From NCBI RefSeq assembly GCF_024462815.1, contig NZ_JANGCG010000007.1:1-64000 (forward strand): a stretch of DNA of 64,000 bases, in the 5' to 3' direction. Positions 25,443-34,283 of the stretch are shown here, one piece after another. Within the stretch, counting starts at the first letter, position 1. Each line of letters starts with the position of its first letter. The notes under the pieces are model-generated. The model saw nothing but the letters and a program-made list of their open reading frames with translations. It was not told the origin of the DNA and searched no databases. The translations under genes were made by a program, and so were the position numbers. This DNA comes from Gemmiger formicilis. Lineage in GTDB: Bacteria; Bacillota; Clostridia; Oscillospirales; Ruminococcaceae.

Positions 25443-26076
25443 ATGGGGATTCAGAAGAGAGTCTTGAACTTCCTGCATGACAAAATCAATGCAAAAAATC
25501 GAGAGCGGCTGAACAATACAACGCCGACTTTGATTTGTAGCAACTGCGCAGGCGGATTTATTTATCATTGGCTGGGGCTGCAGTTCCGGAGCCCATTCAT
25601 CAATCTGTTCCTGACGCCGGAGGATTTCGTGAAGGCACTCGAGAATTTTGACGAATTTATCGACACGCCCATTCAGGAAGTGAAGGACAGCGGGAAGGAC
25701 TACCCGGTCGGCGTTGGTGCTCTTGGGATAAAGGTTTACTTCATGCACTATAAGAGCTTTGCCGAAGCTATTGAGAAATGGAACGAGCGAAAACAGCGTA
25801 TCGACAAAAACAACATGGGTGTTATGCTCTCCAATTATGCGGGGGGGGGGGTACAAGCTGCTGAAGCGGTTCGACGCCTTGCCCTATGCGCATAAGGTCG
25901 TATTTGTGCCGGAGCCGGTGGAAGGCATAATGAGTGCTGTCTATTTGAAAAACTACGATGCAAGCAGAAAGAATCTATATAGGACGATTTCCATCACAGG
26001 AAAACGCTGCATCGATCAATTTGATTATGTCAATTTTATAAATTGTCTAGAAGAGGAAAAACATGAAAAAAGTTGA
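25443..26076 (+). pseudogene. DUF1919 family protein, frameshifted at G11 tract (possibly phase-variable OFF)
   Basis: Frame 1 gives MGIQKRVLNFLHDKINAKNRERL and the DUF1919 pattern ICSNCAGGFIYHWLGLQFRSPFINLFLTPEDF, then runs into 11 consecutive G (25841-25851) and after that into nonsense (VQAAEAVRRL) and a stop at 25895. The +1 frame continues the family directly: YKLLKRFDALPYAHKVVFVPEP through VNFINCLEEEKHEKS, stopping at 26076. Ten or thirteen G would give one 210-residue DUF1919 protein, the usual size. DUF1919 proteins occur in capsule loci and are thought to be transferases. Either the cell is phase-OFF, or the run was miscounted. Confidence 0.85.
25841..25851 (+). repeat. Homopolymeric G11 tract
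   Basis: Eleven G in a row within the DUF1919 coding region, the longest mononucleotide G run in the window. Losing one G or gaining two restores the reading frame. Confidence 0.95.
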
Positions 26077-27169
26077 AATAATATCGATGCAACAGGTTGA
26101 CAATTACGGATCTGTGTTGCAGGCATACTCGTTGAAAAAGATGATTGAAAGTCTTGGATTTGAAGTCTTTTTTGCTGACATCGAGAAGGGCAAAAATGAA
26201 AAACTGAACTTACAGTGTGCAGAAAGGGATGTTGCGAGAAATGCGGCACGTAAAAATCAGAAGCAACATTCTTGCAAAAAACTTGTGGCGCGCATCAGAG
26301 GCAAAGTTGTACAAACTCGGATGAAAAAAATCTTTTCTGAGTTCCGAAATTCTACTGAGTTGAACACATCTGATGCGGATACACAATATGATGACTGTGT
26401 GATTGGAAGCGATGAGGTTTTTAACTGTTTGCAGAAAGTTGAGTGGGGATTTTCACAGCAGCTTTTTGGCAATGTACAAAATGCCGATAATGTTATAACT
26501 TATGCGGCGAGTTGTGGTTTTACAAGGGTAGAAATGCTTTCGGAAGAATTGAAAAAAGCGATTTCTGAAGCACTTGGAAAACTTTCAGCCATCTCGGTTC
26601 GGGATACAAATACAGCCCATTTTATTCAGAACCTTTCCTCGAAAGAGTTTGTATACAACTTGGATCCTGTTGCAGTTGGTGATTTTACAGCAGAGATTGC
26701 TCAGGCAAAGTTGGAGTATAAACTGCCTGCAAGATATTGTATCATCTACGCATATAGCAACCGAATTAGCTCACCCGAAGAAATACGAGCAATAAGAGAT
26801 TATTGCGATAAGCGAAATTTAAAGATGATTGCCCCGTTTGGTGAGCAGGAATGGATTCCTTTGAACAAGCCCCTAAAGCCATTTGAACTTTTACGAGCGT
26901 TTCAGGAGGCGGAATGCATTATTACAGATACCTTTCATGGGGCTCTTTTTGGTGCAAAATTTGGAAAGCGATTGGCAATTATAATTCGGGAAAGCAACCG
27001 AAACAAACTTGGGGATTTGACGAGACGCCTGCAAATCAAAGACCATGTGGTTACAGAAATTTCGGAGTTGGGTGCTGTCCTGGATAAAAATTTAGATAAG
27101 GTGAAGATTGACGAAATCTTAAGTTCAGAAAGAAAAAAGTCTTTGGAATATTTAAAAGAAAATCTATGA
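26063..27169 (+). CDS. Polysaccharide pyruvyl transferase family protein
   Basis: The 368-residue protein belongs to PF04230. It begins EIISMQQVDNYGSVLQAYSLKKM, has CVIGSDEVFN (about 112) and the middle NLDPVAVGDF, and near the C-terminus TDTFHGALFGAKFGKRLAII with the conserved His (about 291). Members transfer pyruvate from PEP to a sugar, making an acidic ketal; other activities exist. Its start overlaps the DUF1919 end by 14 bp, so it is translationally coupled only when that gene is in frame. It often travels with the F420-hydrogenase-beta-like protein found two genes on. GC is low. Confidence 0.9.
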   Translation: MKKVEIISMQQVDNYGSVLQAYSLKKMIESLGFEVFFADIEKGKNEKLNLQCAERDVARNAARKNQKQHSCKKLVARIRGKVVQTRMKKIFSEFRNSTELNTSDADTQYDDCVIGSDEVFNCLQKVEWGFSQQLFGNVQNADNVITYAASCGFTRVEMLSEELKKAISEALGKLSAISVRDTNTAHFIQNLSSKEFVYNLDPVAVGDFTAEIAQAKLEYKLPARYCIIYAYSNRISSPEEIRAIRDYCDKRNLKMIAPFGEQEWIPLNKPLKPFELLRAFQEAECIITDTFHGALFGAKFGKRLAIIIRESNRNKLGDLTRRLQIKDHVVTEISELGAVLDKNLDKVKIDEILSSERKKSLEYLKENL

Positions 27170-27261
27170 GTGGCGTTTTGAACAGACGAATCAAGCAAAT
27201 TTTCACTTTTATATACGCAATACATAAAATGAAATGGCTGTGCATTGGGGTTATGTGTTGA
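27166..27261 (+). pseudogene. 31-codon 5' remnant of a coupled gene
   Basis: An ATG overlapping the previous stop (ATGA) opens a 31-residue frame, MSGVLNRRIKQIFTFIYAIH..., basic then hydrophobic, that stops at 27261. It looks like the N-terminus of a membrane-associated glycan-modifying enzyme left after a deletion, but no family can be named. The next 235 bp (27262-27496) contain no ORF or recognizable element apart from an AT-rich stretch with a possible promoter (TATACT near 27398). Confidence 0.35.
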
Positions 27262-27496
27262 TGGACATTTTCAATTAGACCTGACGAAACGAGCCGGATT
27301 GTGAGGCAGGTTAAAGGTTTGCATGTGCACTGTCCTTGGTGATCCAGATTTTTTCTCCGTAAGTGTTTAAGATTGCTGGTACCGTTTCCAATATTATACT
27401 ACTCGTGGAGAGAAAATTTATGCAAAGAAAGAAAGCCAAAAGGCATCAAGGCATTTGATGAAACAACATTGATAATTCGGGAGAAATTGGCTAGTC

Positions 27497-28903
27497 ATGG
27501 GGAATAGCAGAAATAGTTATTTGATAAAAAACACAATGATTTTTACATTGGGGAATCTGGGATCAAAGTTGATTTCTTTTTTCCTGATTCCACTATATAC
27601 AAATGCCCTTACAACAACAGAATACGGTGTAGTTGATTTGATTGCAACAGTTGGAACAGTTGCGGCTCCAGTTCTTACGTTGAACATCTGTGAATCGGTT
27701 ATGCGGTTTGCGCTTGATAAGGATGCAAACAAGGATAAAATCACACAAATAGGGACAAATCTTCTGTTGATAGGAATGGTTGTTGGGTTGGTGATTTTTC
27801 CGATATGTCATTCATTTAACAGAATTTCACAGTATTCGGTATTTGTGTATTTTTATGTGATTTCTTTAGCGGCGAGCCAACTTTATTTATGTGATTTGCG
27901 CGGAAAGGAATTGCTTGTCTATTATTCAATTGGAAATGTTCTCCACACTTTCTTTATTGCAGCACTGAATATATTGTTCCTCGTGGTGTTTAAGGGCGGA
28001 ATTGAGGGATATTTAAACGCATACATTATTGCGAATATCCTTACGGCAACATATGCCTTAATAATGGGAAAAGGATACCGATCATTTTCCTTTTCGGGAG
28101 TTGATAAAAAACTGCTGCAACGAATGATCAGATATTCGATTGTTCTAATCCCCAATTCGTTTATGTGGTGGATTATGAATTCATCTGATCGTGTTATGGT
28201 GTCCAGTATGGTTGGAATTGCTGCTAACGGCATCTATGCGGTTTCATATAAACTTCCAACATTGGTGTCTACGCTCACAACAATTTTTAACCAGGCGTGG
28301 AGTTATTCTGCAATTCGGGAAGAAGGAACAGAAGATGAAAATGAGTATAACAACAAAATCTTTAGAACATTAATCGGAATTGTTATGTTAATTGGCATCG
28401 GACTGATTACTTTTATGAAACCTTTCCTGAGTATATATGTTGCAAAGGAGTATTATGTCGCTTGGAAATATACACCTTTTCTAACAGTTGGATGTGTGTA
28501 TTTGACATTGGCCACATTTATGGCAACCAGTTACACAGTTCATAAGGATAGCTTTGGATATCTTTTTTCCGGTATGTTTGGCGCGATATTTAATATCGTA
28601 ATGAATTTAGCATTGATTCCGTTGATTGGTGTTTATGGGGCGGCAATTGCCACATGTATTAGCTATATGCTTGTATTTGTGTTTAGGCTCTTCCATACAC
28701 GAAAATATATTCGATATAATATAAAAAATAAAGAATTTATAGTTGGAAGCGCAATTCTGATTCTGTCGGCATGCCTAATGTTTGTAGACAATTTGTTTGG
28801 GCTCACGCTCCAATGTGCTTTGATGCTGATTGCGATATATTCGTTTTCGGATGTTTGGTCTCCGATGTTAAAAAAATTGCTGAAATTAAAAGGGAAACAA
28901 TGA
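27497..28903 (+). CDS. Wzx-type polysaccharide flippase (MOP superfamily)
   Basis: The 468-residue protein has about 12-14 membrane helices and the typical start RNSYLIKNTMIFTLGNLGSKLISFFLIPLYTNALTTTEYG (about 5-45). The middle has IPNSFMWWIMNSSDRVMVSSMVG (about 215-235), as in PF01943/PF13440 proteins. It should flip the lipid-linked repeat unit across the membrane. The pairing with an EpsG-like polymerase completes a Wzx/Wzy-type assembly route. GC is very low, below that of the first genes of the locus. The next gene begins one base after its stop codon. Confidence 0.93.
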   Translation: MGNSRNSYLIKNTMIFTLGNLGSKLISFFLIPLYTNALTTTEYGVVDLIATVGTVAAPVLTLNICESVMRFALDKDANKDKITQIGTNLLLIGMVVGLVIFPICHSFNRISQYSVFVYFYVISLAASQLYLCDLRGKELLVYYSIGNVLHTFFIAALNILFLVVFKGGIEGYLNAYIIANILTATYALIMGKGYRSFSFSGVDKKLLQRMIRYSIVLIPNSFMWWIMNSSDRVMVSSMVGIAANGIYAVSYKLPTLVSTLTTIFNQAWSYSAIREEGTEDENEYNNKIFRTLIGIVMLIGIGLITFMKPFLSIYVAKEYYVAWKYTPFLTVGCVYLTLATFMATSYTVHKDSFGYLFSGMFGAIFNIVMNLALIPLIGVYGAAIATCISYMLVFVFRLFHTRKYIRYNIKNKEFIVGSAILILSACLMFVDNLFGLTLQCALMLIAIYSFSDVWSPMLKKLLKLKGKQ

Positions 28904-28904
28904 T

Positions 28905-30155
28905 ATGATTACGGTGTGTGAAAAAGGAAAATGCACAGGGTGTATGGAATGCATTGATATTTGTCCTAAAGGCGCAATACAGGTCGTTGATTCGATGATA
29001 GAATATAATGCAATAATTGATTTGGAAAAATGCATTAATTGCAATGCTTGCCATAAAGCGTGTCAAAATAATCACGAACTAATGCTGGTAAAGCCGATTT
29101 GTTGGAATCAAGGATGGGCCGCAGACGAGAACATCCGAGAAGAATCATCGTCTGGAGGACTTGCGACAGCAATAGAGCGCGCTTTTATTAGAAACGGAGG
29201 CGTTGTTTGTAGCTGTACTTTCCATTCGGGCCGATTTGAGTTTGACTTTGCTGAAACAGAAGGAGAAGTGGGCAAGTTTCTTGGCTCAAAGTATGTGAAA
29301 AGTAACCCGGGGGGAATCTATAAAAAAGTGTTAGAGCGGCTTAAAGATGGGGAAAAGATTCTTTTTGTTGGTTTGCCATGTCAGGTTGCTGCTGCGAAAC
29401 ATTATACTAAAAATCATCATAATTTATATACGATTGATTTGATTTGTCACGGAACGCCTTCTCCTAAAATTCTGGAGAAATTTTTGGATGACTATGATAT
29501 TAAGCTGGTAGATATTGAAAGGATAAAATTTCGAGTAAAAAATAGTTTTAAGCTAGAACAAAATGGAAAGCAATTTGCTGTTCCGACAGTAACAGATAAT
29601 TATTTGATGACGTTTTTGAATTCGACATCGTATACAGAAAATTGTTATCAATGTAATTATGCGCAACTTGGTAGAGCAGGAGACATCACACTTGGGGATT
29701 CATGGGGAAGTGAACTAGAAAAGAAAATTCAGGATAAAGGTGTTTCCTTGATACTGTGTCAAAGCGAGAAGGGAAAGAAACTTATAGAGCAGTCGGATTT
29801 AGTTCTTAAAGATGTTGAATTGAAAAGAGCAATCGAACACAACCACCAGTTACAACATCCATCTCAAAAACCACAGCAACGAGAAGCATTTTTTAGGGAA
29901 CTGAACAAAGGATGCACATTTAAAAACGCTGTAAGAAAATGTTATCCGGAAAGGTATTTAAAAGATACTGTAAAGACTCTGTTGCATAAAGCAAAATATG
30001 TGCGGGGGGGGGCAAAGCAACTATTAAATAATTACTGGTATGAATATAATTGGATAATTGAAATTACTAAATGGAAATTAGCTTCATATAACTTCGCTAC
30101 AAATGGCCTCGTTCTTCATAATCTAAAATTTGTACGGCTTAAATATCAAATCTGA
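28905..30155 (+). CDS. Fe-S protein with coenzyme F420 hydrogenase/dehydrogenase beta-subunit domain
   Basis: The 416-residue protein has an N-terminal 2[4Fe-4S] ferredoxin domain with CX2CX2CX3CP at Cys10/13/16/20 and CX2CX2CX3C at Cys43/46/49/53. FrhB-like N- and C-terminal domains follow (SSSGGLATAIERAFI; LFVGLPCQVAAAKHYTKN; DLICHGTPSP; GRAGDITLGDSWG). In glycan loci this family accompanies pyruvyl transferases, and its substrate there is not known. Codons 367-370 fall on a G9 tract (30004-30012) that is in frame in this sequence. A shift would replace the last 45-50 residues. GC is low. Confidence 0.9.
   Translation: MITVCEKGKCTGCMECIDICPKGAIQVVDSMIEYNAIIDLEKCINCNACHKACQNNHELMLVKPICWNQGWAADENIREESSSGGLATAIERAFIRNGGVVCSCTFHSGRFEFDFAETEGEVGKFLGSKYVKSNPGGIYKKVLERLKDGEKILFVGLPCQVAAAKHYTKNHHNLYTIDLICHGTPSPKILEKFLDDYDIKLVDIERIKFRVKNSFKLEQNGKQFAVPTVTDNYLMTFLNSTSYTENCYQCNYAQLGRAGDITLGDSWGSELEKKIQDKGVSLILCQSEKGKKLIEQSDLVLKDVELKRAIEHNHQLQHPSQKPQQREAFFRELNKGCTFKNAVRKCYPERYLKDTVKTLLHKAKYVRGGAKQLLNNYWYEYNWIIEITKWKLASYNFATNGLVLHNLKFVRLKYQI
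30004..30012 (+). repeat. Homopolymeric G9 tract
   Basis: Nine G inside the F420-hydrogenase-beta-like gene encode RGG/A. The gene is in frame at this length. It stands out in an otherwise AT-rich gene. Confidence 0.95.
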
Positions 30156-30213
30156 CAATTTGTTAGGAGTTTATAGCCCGCAAATCTATTCGTTATAAAG
30201 AAAGAGGTATGAC

Positions 30214-31182
30214 ATGAAAAAAAGAGTGAGCGTTATTATACCGGTATATAATGTAGAAAAATTTATTTTGAAGACCGTGGAATCTGTTATGAATCAGGAC
30301 TACAAAGATGTGGAAATCATTCTGGTCAATGATGGTTCCCCAGATAACTCAGCCCAAATCATTGATGAACTCGCAAAGAGAGATAGTAGAATAATCTGCA
30401 TACATAAAGAAAATGGCGGCGTTTCATCCGCAAGAAATGCGGGACTGAAAATTGCAACGGGTGAATATGTGACATTTATTGATGGAGATGATTGGGTTGA
30501 GCCAAATTATATTTCATATTTATTAGAACTCGTTGAAAAAAATAATTGTGAAATCGGCATGAACAAAAATAACTATTCAGATTACAGCATGAACTCTAGC
30601 GATAAAGAATATGTTGTGGAAGCTGAAAAAGCGATTGAATGGATATATTTGGGCGATATTTTTGTTGCTGTGTGGAATAAAATTTATAAAATGTCATTCC
30701 TGAGAGATAACGATATTCTCTTTGATGAAAAGATTTGGTATGGTGAAGGGATGTTGTTTAACATTGACTGCCTTCAATTTGTTGATAGGGTTGCTGTAGG
30801 TGAAAAGTGTGTTTATCATCAGGTGAGCAATCCTAATTCGGCAATGAGAAAATTCAATGTTAATAGTAATCTCTGCGGAATCAAGTCGCTGGAAATTCAA
30901 AAAGAGCATTGGAAAAAATCCAATCCGGCAATATTGGATGCATGGAACTATCATAGGCGAGCATTCAATTTAACGATTGCATGGGGACTTTTGAATAGCA
31001 ATATGGAAAAGGAATATCAGGAATTGTATGATTCCTGCGTTCGTAATCTAAGAAAGCAACTTTGGATTAGCTTAAAAGTTCCAATTTCTTTGAAAAAAAA
31101 GTTAATATATATTGCATGGGCAATAATTCCAGGAGTTATGTCAATGCGTTGTAAAAATAAAGCCAAGAGAAAAGGAAATTAA
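30214..31182 (+). CDS. Glycosyltransferase family 2
   Basis: The 322-residue GT-A enzyme begins RVSVIIPVYNVEKFILKTVESVM, has NDGSPDNSAQI (about 37), and carries VSSARNAGLKIATGEYVTFIDGDDW with the metal-binding acidic motif (about 90). WYGEGMLFNIDCLQF lies in the acceptor region. It is basic at the C-terminus (KCKNKAKRKGN style), which suggests membrane association. Its donor sugar is unknown. It is the last low-GC gene of the assembly block; the next gene returns to about backbone composition within four bases. Confidence 0.92.
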   Translation: MKKRVSVIIPVYNVEKFILKTVESVMNQDYKDVEIILVNDGSPDNSAQIIDELAKRDSRIICIHKENGGVSSARNAGLKIATGEYVTFIDGDDWVEPNYISYLLELVEKNNCEIGMNKNNYSDYSMNSSDKEYVVEAEKAIEWIYLGDIFVAVWNKIYKMSFLRDNDILFDEKIWYGEGMLFNIDCLQFVDRVAVGEKCVYHQVSNPNSAMRKFNVNSNLCGIKSLEIQKEHWKKSNPAILDAWNYHRRAFNLTIAWGLLNSNMEKEYQELYDSCVRNLRKQLWISLKVPISLKKKLIYIAWAIIPGVMSMRCKNKAKRKGN

Positions 31183-31185
31183 ATA

Positions 31186-32571
31186 ATGGGAAAATATTTT
31201 GGGACCGATGGCTTCCGTGGTGAAGCTGGAATCACTTTGACCGCTGACCATGCCTATAAGGTGGGGCGCTTCCTCGGCTGGTATTACAATATGATCCGGG
31301 AGCGCAACAACGACCACGAGCCTGCTCGTATCGTCATTGGCAAGGACACCCGCCGCAGCTCCTATATGTTTGAGTACAGCCTGGTCGCAGGTCTGACCGC
31401 CTCCGGCGCAGACGCCTACCTGCTGCACGTCACCACCACCCCGTCCGTGGCCTATATCGCCCGTGTGGATGACTTCGACTGCGGCATCATGATCTCTGCC
31501 AGCCATAATCCCTACTACGATAACGGCATCAAGCTGATCGACTGCTATGGCGAGAAGATGCCGGAGGAAATCTTGCTGTTAGTCGAGGATTACATTGACG
31601 GAAAGCTTCATGTATTCGATAAGGACTGGCCGGAGCTTCCCTTTGCCCACCGGGAGCATATCGGCTGCACAGTGGACTATGTGTCCGGCCGCAACCGCTA
31701 CATGGGCTACCTGATCTCTCTGGGCGTCTACTCCTTCAAGGGCGTCAAGGTTGGTCTGGACTGCGCCAACGGTAGTTCCTGGAACATCGCTAAGTCTGTG
31801 TTCGATGCTCTGGGCGCAGATACCTATGTCATCAACAACAAGCCGAACGGTACGAATATCAACAACAACGCTGGCTCTACCCACATCGAGGGTCTGCAGA
31901 AGTTCGTGGTAGAGAAGGGGCTGGACATCGGTTTTGCCTATGATGGCGATGCTGATCGTTGCCTGTGTGTGGATGAAAAGGGCAATGTCATCACTGGCGA
32001 CCATATTCTGTACATCTACGGCTGCTACATGAAGGAGCGTGGCAAGCTGCTGACCAATACCGTCGTTACCACGGTCATGTCCAACTTTGGCCTGTATAAG
32101 GCCTTTGATGAGAAGGGCATCGGCTACGCCAAGACCGCAGTGGGTGACAAGTACGTCTATGAGTACATGGCCAAGAATGGCTGCCGTATTGGTGGCGAGC
32201 AGAGTGGTCATATCATCTTCTCCAAGTACGCCAGCACCGGTGATGGTATCCTGACCAGCCTGAAGATGATGGAGGTCATGCTGGCAAAGAAGGTCCCCAT
32301 GAGCAAGCTGGCTGAGCCGCTGAAGATCTACCCGCAGGTTCTGGAAAATGTCCGTGTGACCGACAAGAAGGCCGCACAGGCTGATGAGGCTGTGCAGGTG
32401 GATGTGAATAAAGTGGCAGAGGCACTGGGCGACACTGGTCGTATTCTCGTGCGTGAGTCCGGCACGGAGCCGGTTGTCCGCGTTATGGTGGAAGCTCCTG
32501 ACCACGACACCTGCCAGAAATATGTAGATGAAGTTGTGGAGACCATCAAGAGCCGGGGTTACGGAGTTTGA
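31186..32571 (+). CDS. Phosphohexomutase (phosphoglucosamine/phosphomannomutase type)
   Basis: The 461-residue alpha-D-phosphohexomutase begins KYFGTDGFRGEAGITLT. The phosphoserine loop is SASHNPYYDNGIK (Ser106), the metal loop DGDADRCL (about 253), the sugar-binding loop GGEQSGHIIF, and the phosphate-binding tail RESGTEPVVRVMVEA. The start motif is close to GlmM (FGTDGVRG), so glucosamine-6-phosphate to glucosamine-1-phosphate is plausible, fitting a UDP-GlcNAc-to-ManNAcA supply together with wecB and wecC. Mannose or glucose phosphate cannot be excluded. GC and codon use match the backbone, unlike the previous gene. Confidence 0.9.
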   Translation: MGKYFGTDGFRGEAGITLTADHAYKVGRFLGWYYNMIRERNNDHEPARIVIGKDTRRSSYMFEYSLVAGLTASGADAYLLHVTTTPSVAYIARVDDFDCGIMISASHNPYYDNGIKLIDCYGEKMPEEILLLVEDYIDGKLHVFDKDWPELPFAHREHIGCTVDYVSGRNRYMGYLISLGVYSFKGVKVGLDCANGSSWNIAKSVFDALGADTYVINNKPNGTNINNNAGSTHIEGLQKFVVEKGLDIGFAYDGDADRCLCVDEKGNVITGDHILYIYGCYMKERGKLLTNTVVTTVMSNFGLYKAFDEKGIGYAKTAVGDKYVYEYMAKNGCRIGGEQSGHIIFSKYASTGDGILTSLKMMEVMLAKKVPMSKLAEPLKIYPQVLENVRVTDKKAAQADEAVQVDVNKVAEALGDTGRILVRESGTEPVVRVMVEAPDHDTCQKYVDEVVETIKSRGYGV

Positions 32572-33032
32572 GAGAACTACTGAGCCAGATCCACTACGCC
32601 ATATCTGCAAACTTGTCGCTCTCGGAAATCATCCTCTTGGCACTGTTGGGTACGATTGCATGGCACAACCGCAAAGAGCATCCCAGCCTCCCGCCGGTAT
32701 ACTGTGTCTTTCTGATCCTCAATATCACGCTGTTGCGCCGTGCGCTGGGGTACAACGAGAGTGTCTGCCTTCATTTGAAGCTGTGGCCGAATGCGGGCGT
32801 ATGGGCGGGCAACTTGCTAAACCTGATCCTCTATATGCCATATGGAACAACAAGCTGGCAGTGGAAGCGGAAAGGCAAGAAGATAGTCGCTATTGGATTC
32901 GCATTGTCCGTGTTCTGCGAAGCACTACAGTACTTGACCGGACGTGGAATGGCAGATGTCAACGATGTGTTGTTCAACACGCTGGGAACTTTAGCTGGCT
33001 TGTGTATTGCAAAACGACTTGCAAAAGAGTAA
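32568..33032 (+). CDS. VanZ-like family membrane protein
   Basis: The 154-residue protein has about four hydrophobic helices and the VanZ pattern NLLNLILYMPYGTT (about 83-97) and CEALQYLTGRGMADVNDVLFNTLGTLAG (about 118-145). It begins with TTG at 32568, overlapping the mutase stop (TTGA), so it is coupled to it. VanZ proteins give low-level teicoplanin resistance in some hosts, but most family members have unknown roles. Its place at the end of an exopolysaccharide operon suggests a part in envelope glycan handling. Confidence 0.87.
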   Translation: MRELLSQIHYAISANLSLSEIILLALLGTIAWHNRKEHPSLPPVYCVFLILNITLLRRALGYNESVCLHLKLWPNAGVWAGNLLNLILYMPYGTTSWQWKRKGKKIVAIGFALSVFCEALQYLTGRGMADVNDVLFNTLGTLAGLCIAKRLAKE

Positions 33033-33062
33033 TATAAAATCGGAAATTTTCAGAAATATTGG

Positions 33063-33092
33063 GCTGTGAGGATTTGCACCTCACAGCTTTGC
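33063..33092 (+). terminator. Hairpin at end of exopolysaccharide operon
   Basis: A perfect 9-bp stem GCTGTGAGG/CCTCACAGC (33063-33071 with 33079-33087) has a 7-nt loop and a short T-rich tail, 30 bp after the VanZ stop. The tail is weak for an intrinsic terminator. Confidence 0.6.
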
Positions 33093-33195
33093 TGCTCGAA
33101 ACTTTGCACACCTCTACGCGGTGAGCGGCAGGCAACACAAGTGATTGTGGCTAAGATGCAGAGCCGGTATTGTTTAATTTTGAGAGGGTAGCATC

Positions 33196-33405
33196 ATGAC
33201 TAATAATTATTATTCGATTCTCTTGATGGTTTCTGCTGGAGGTGGATCGGCAAGTCGGTCATTTTTGATGTCAAAGAACTTTTCAGAAGAATTGATTGAT
33301 AAATGCATCGAAAATAAGTATATTTTTGAAGTCAGGAAAAATGATCTTGGGGAGCCTGTTTATAAAATTACGGATTTAGGGCGTGCCAAGAGGGATGAAC
33401 GCTAA
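33196..33405 (+). CDS. Small hypothetical protein, possible winged-helix
   Basis: The 69-residue protein begins MTNNYYSILLMVSAGGGSAS with GAGAGGG ten bases upstream. The C-terminal part (EELIDKCIENKYIFEVRKNDLGEPVYKITDLGRAKRDER) has the look of a small winged-helix with a KITDLGR wing strand, as in many mobile-element regulators. No family can be named. It stands alone between the exopolysaccharide operon and the AT-rich two-gene module. Confidence 0.55.
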   Translation: MTNNYYSILLMVSAGGGSASRSFLMSKNFSEELIDKCIENKYIFEVRKNDLGEPVYKITDLGRAKRDER

Positions 33406-33743
33406 CCGCTACGATAGCTGCATGGACGATGTTTAGGAGAATTTCTACATGAGAGACCTGTTCTGGAGAGATTGAAATTTATTTTTAACATTTCGGGGGT
33501 GGCGGCTGTGGGAGCATGGCTGGCCAGGGGGATAGCTTAGTAGTCCACTATAGCTGTCATCCCCCTCATCTTCATCGTCCTCTGGCTCTATGCCATTCCA
33601 TTCGATGAATTTTTCCTCGGCATTGTCGAATTTTGACCACACGAGATGTTGTTCACAACGGTCGAAGTAAAGCTGGTATATTATATTGAATCTTGTCGTG
33701 TTATTTTTCAGAATACAATAGAAAGGCGAGGAATAAACTTAAA
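33406..33743. other. Intergenic, no confident gene
   Basis: On the minus strand a 65-codon frame (33642-33445) contains an acidic stretch, WNGIEPEDDEDEGDDSYSG, that looks protein-like but has no clear ribosome site or domain. It could be the end of a decayed gene. Confidence 0.4.
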
Positions 33744-34283
33744 ATGGCTGGATATACTGATAATGAACAGAACGTTATTCTAGCAGAAGCATCTAAATTG
33801 GATTTTGATGATATTATGGCTTTTGGCCCACATTATTTTGGCTGTGGGTGGATGAAATACAAATACTACAATTTAAATTATGCTGTAGCATTATCTCTTA
33901 TTGGTAGGCTGTATGGAGACAAAGAATCAAAAAACAGCGATTACCATAAAGGAGTGGTGTATATATCTGATGCATTGGGAATTTCTAAACGACAAGTGAA
34001 AATCCTACGGAAAAAGGTAAAACATGGGAACGGGTATTGGTTTAAAATTCCGTACACAACTGCTGCGATTATAAAAAAGATAATCAACAAGTTACGTGAG
34101 ACGGAGCAGGAGGAATACGTAAGTTCTTTTTTGAAAAAGTGTAACAGCACTGTATATAGAGAGATATTGATCCCAGACCAGTTTGAGGCAATCAAAGCGG
34201 CACGCAAAGGTGTAAGACAAAAAGTGCTTGACTTAGCTGATGAATTGAAAGATATTACCATTAAAGTGGGAGATAATTCATGA
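33744..34283 (+). CDS. Unknown protein A of an AT-rich two-gene module
   Basis: The 179-residue protein begins MAGYTDNEQNVILAEASKLDFDDIMAF, with GGCGAGGA 11 bases upstream. This start is preferred to a TTG 17 codons earlier. A helix-turn-helix-like segment, GVVYISDALGISKRQVKILRKKV, lies at about 73-95, and a charged C-terminal helix (KAARKGVRQKVLDLADELKD) follows. I do not recognize the family. The stop overlaps the next gene's start (ATGA), so the two proteins are made together. GC is low and the flanks are mobile-element debris, so transfer is likely. Confidence 0.6.
   Translation: MAGYTDNEQNVILAEASKLDFDDIMAFGPHYFGCGWMKYKYYNLNYAVALSLIGRLYGDKESKNSDYHKGVVYISDALGISKRQVKILRKKVKHGNGYWFKIPYTTAAIIKKIINKLRETEQEEYVSSFLKKCNSTVYREILIPDQFEAIKAARKGVRQKVLDLADELKDITIKVGDNS

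Noticed and set aside
25443..25895. DUF1919 called as an intact 150-residue gene
   Set aside because: The family sequence continues in another frame directly after the G11 run, so the short ORF is a frameshifted form.
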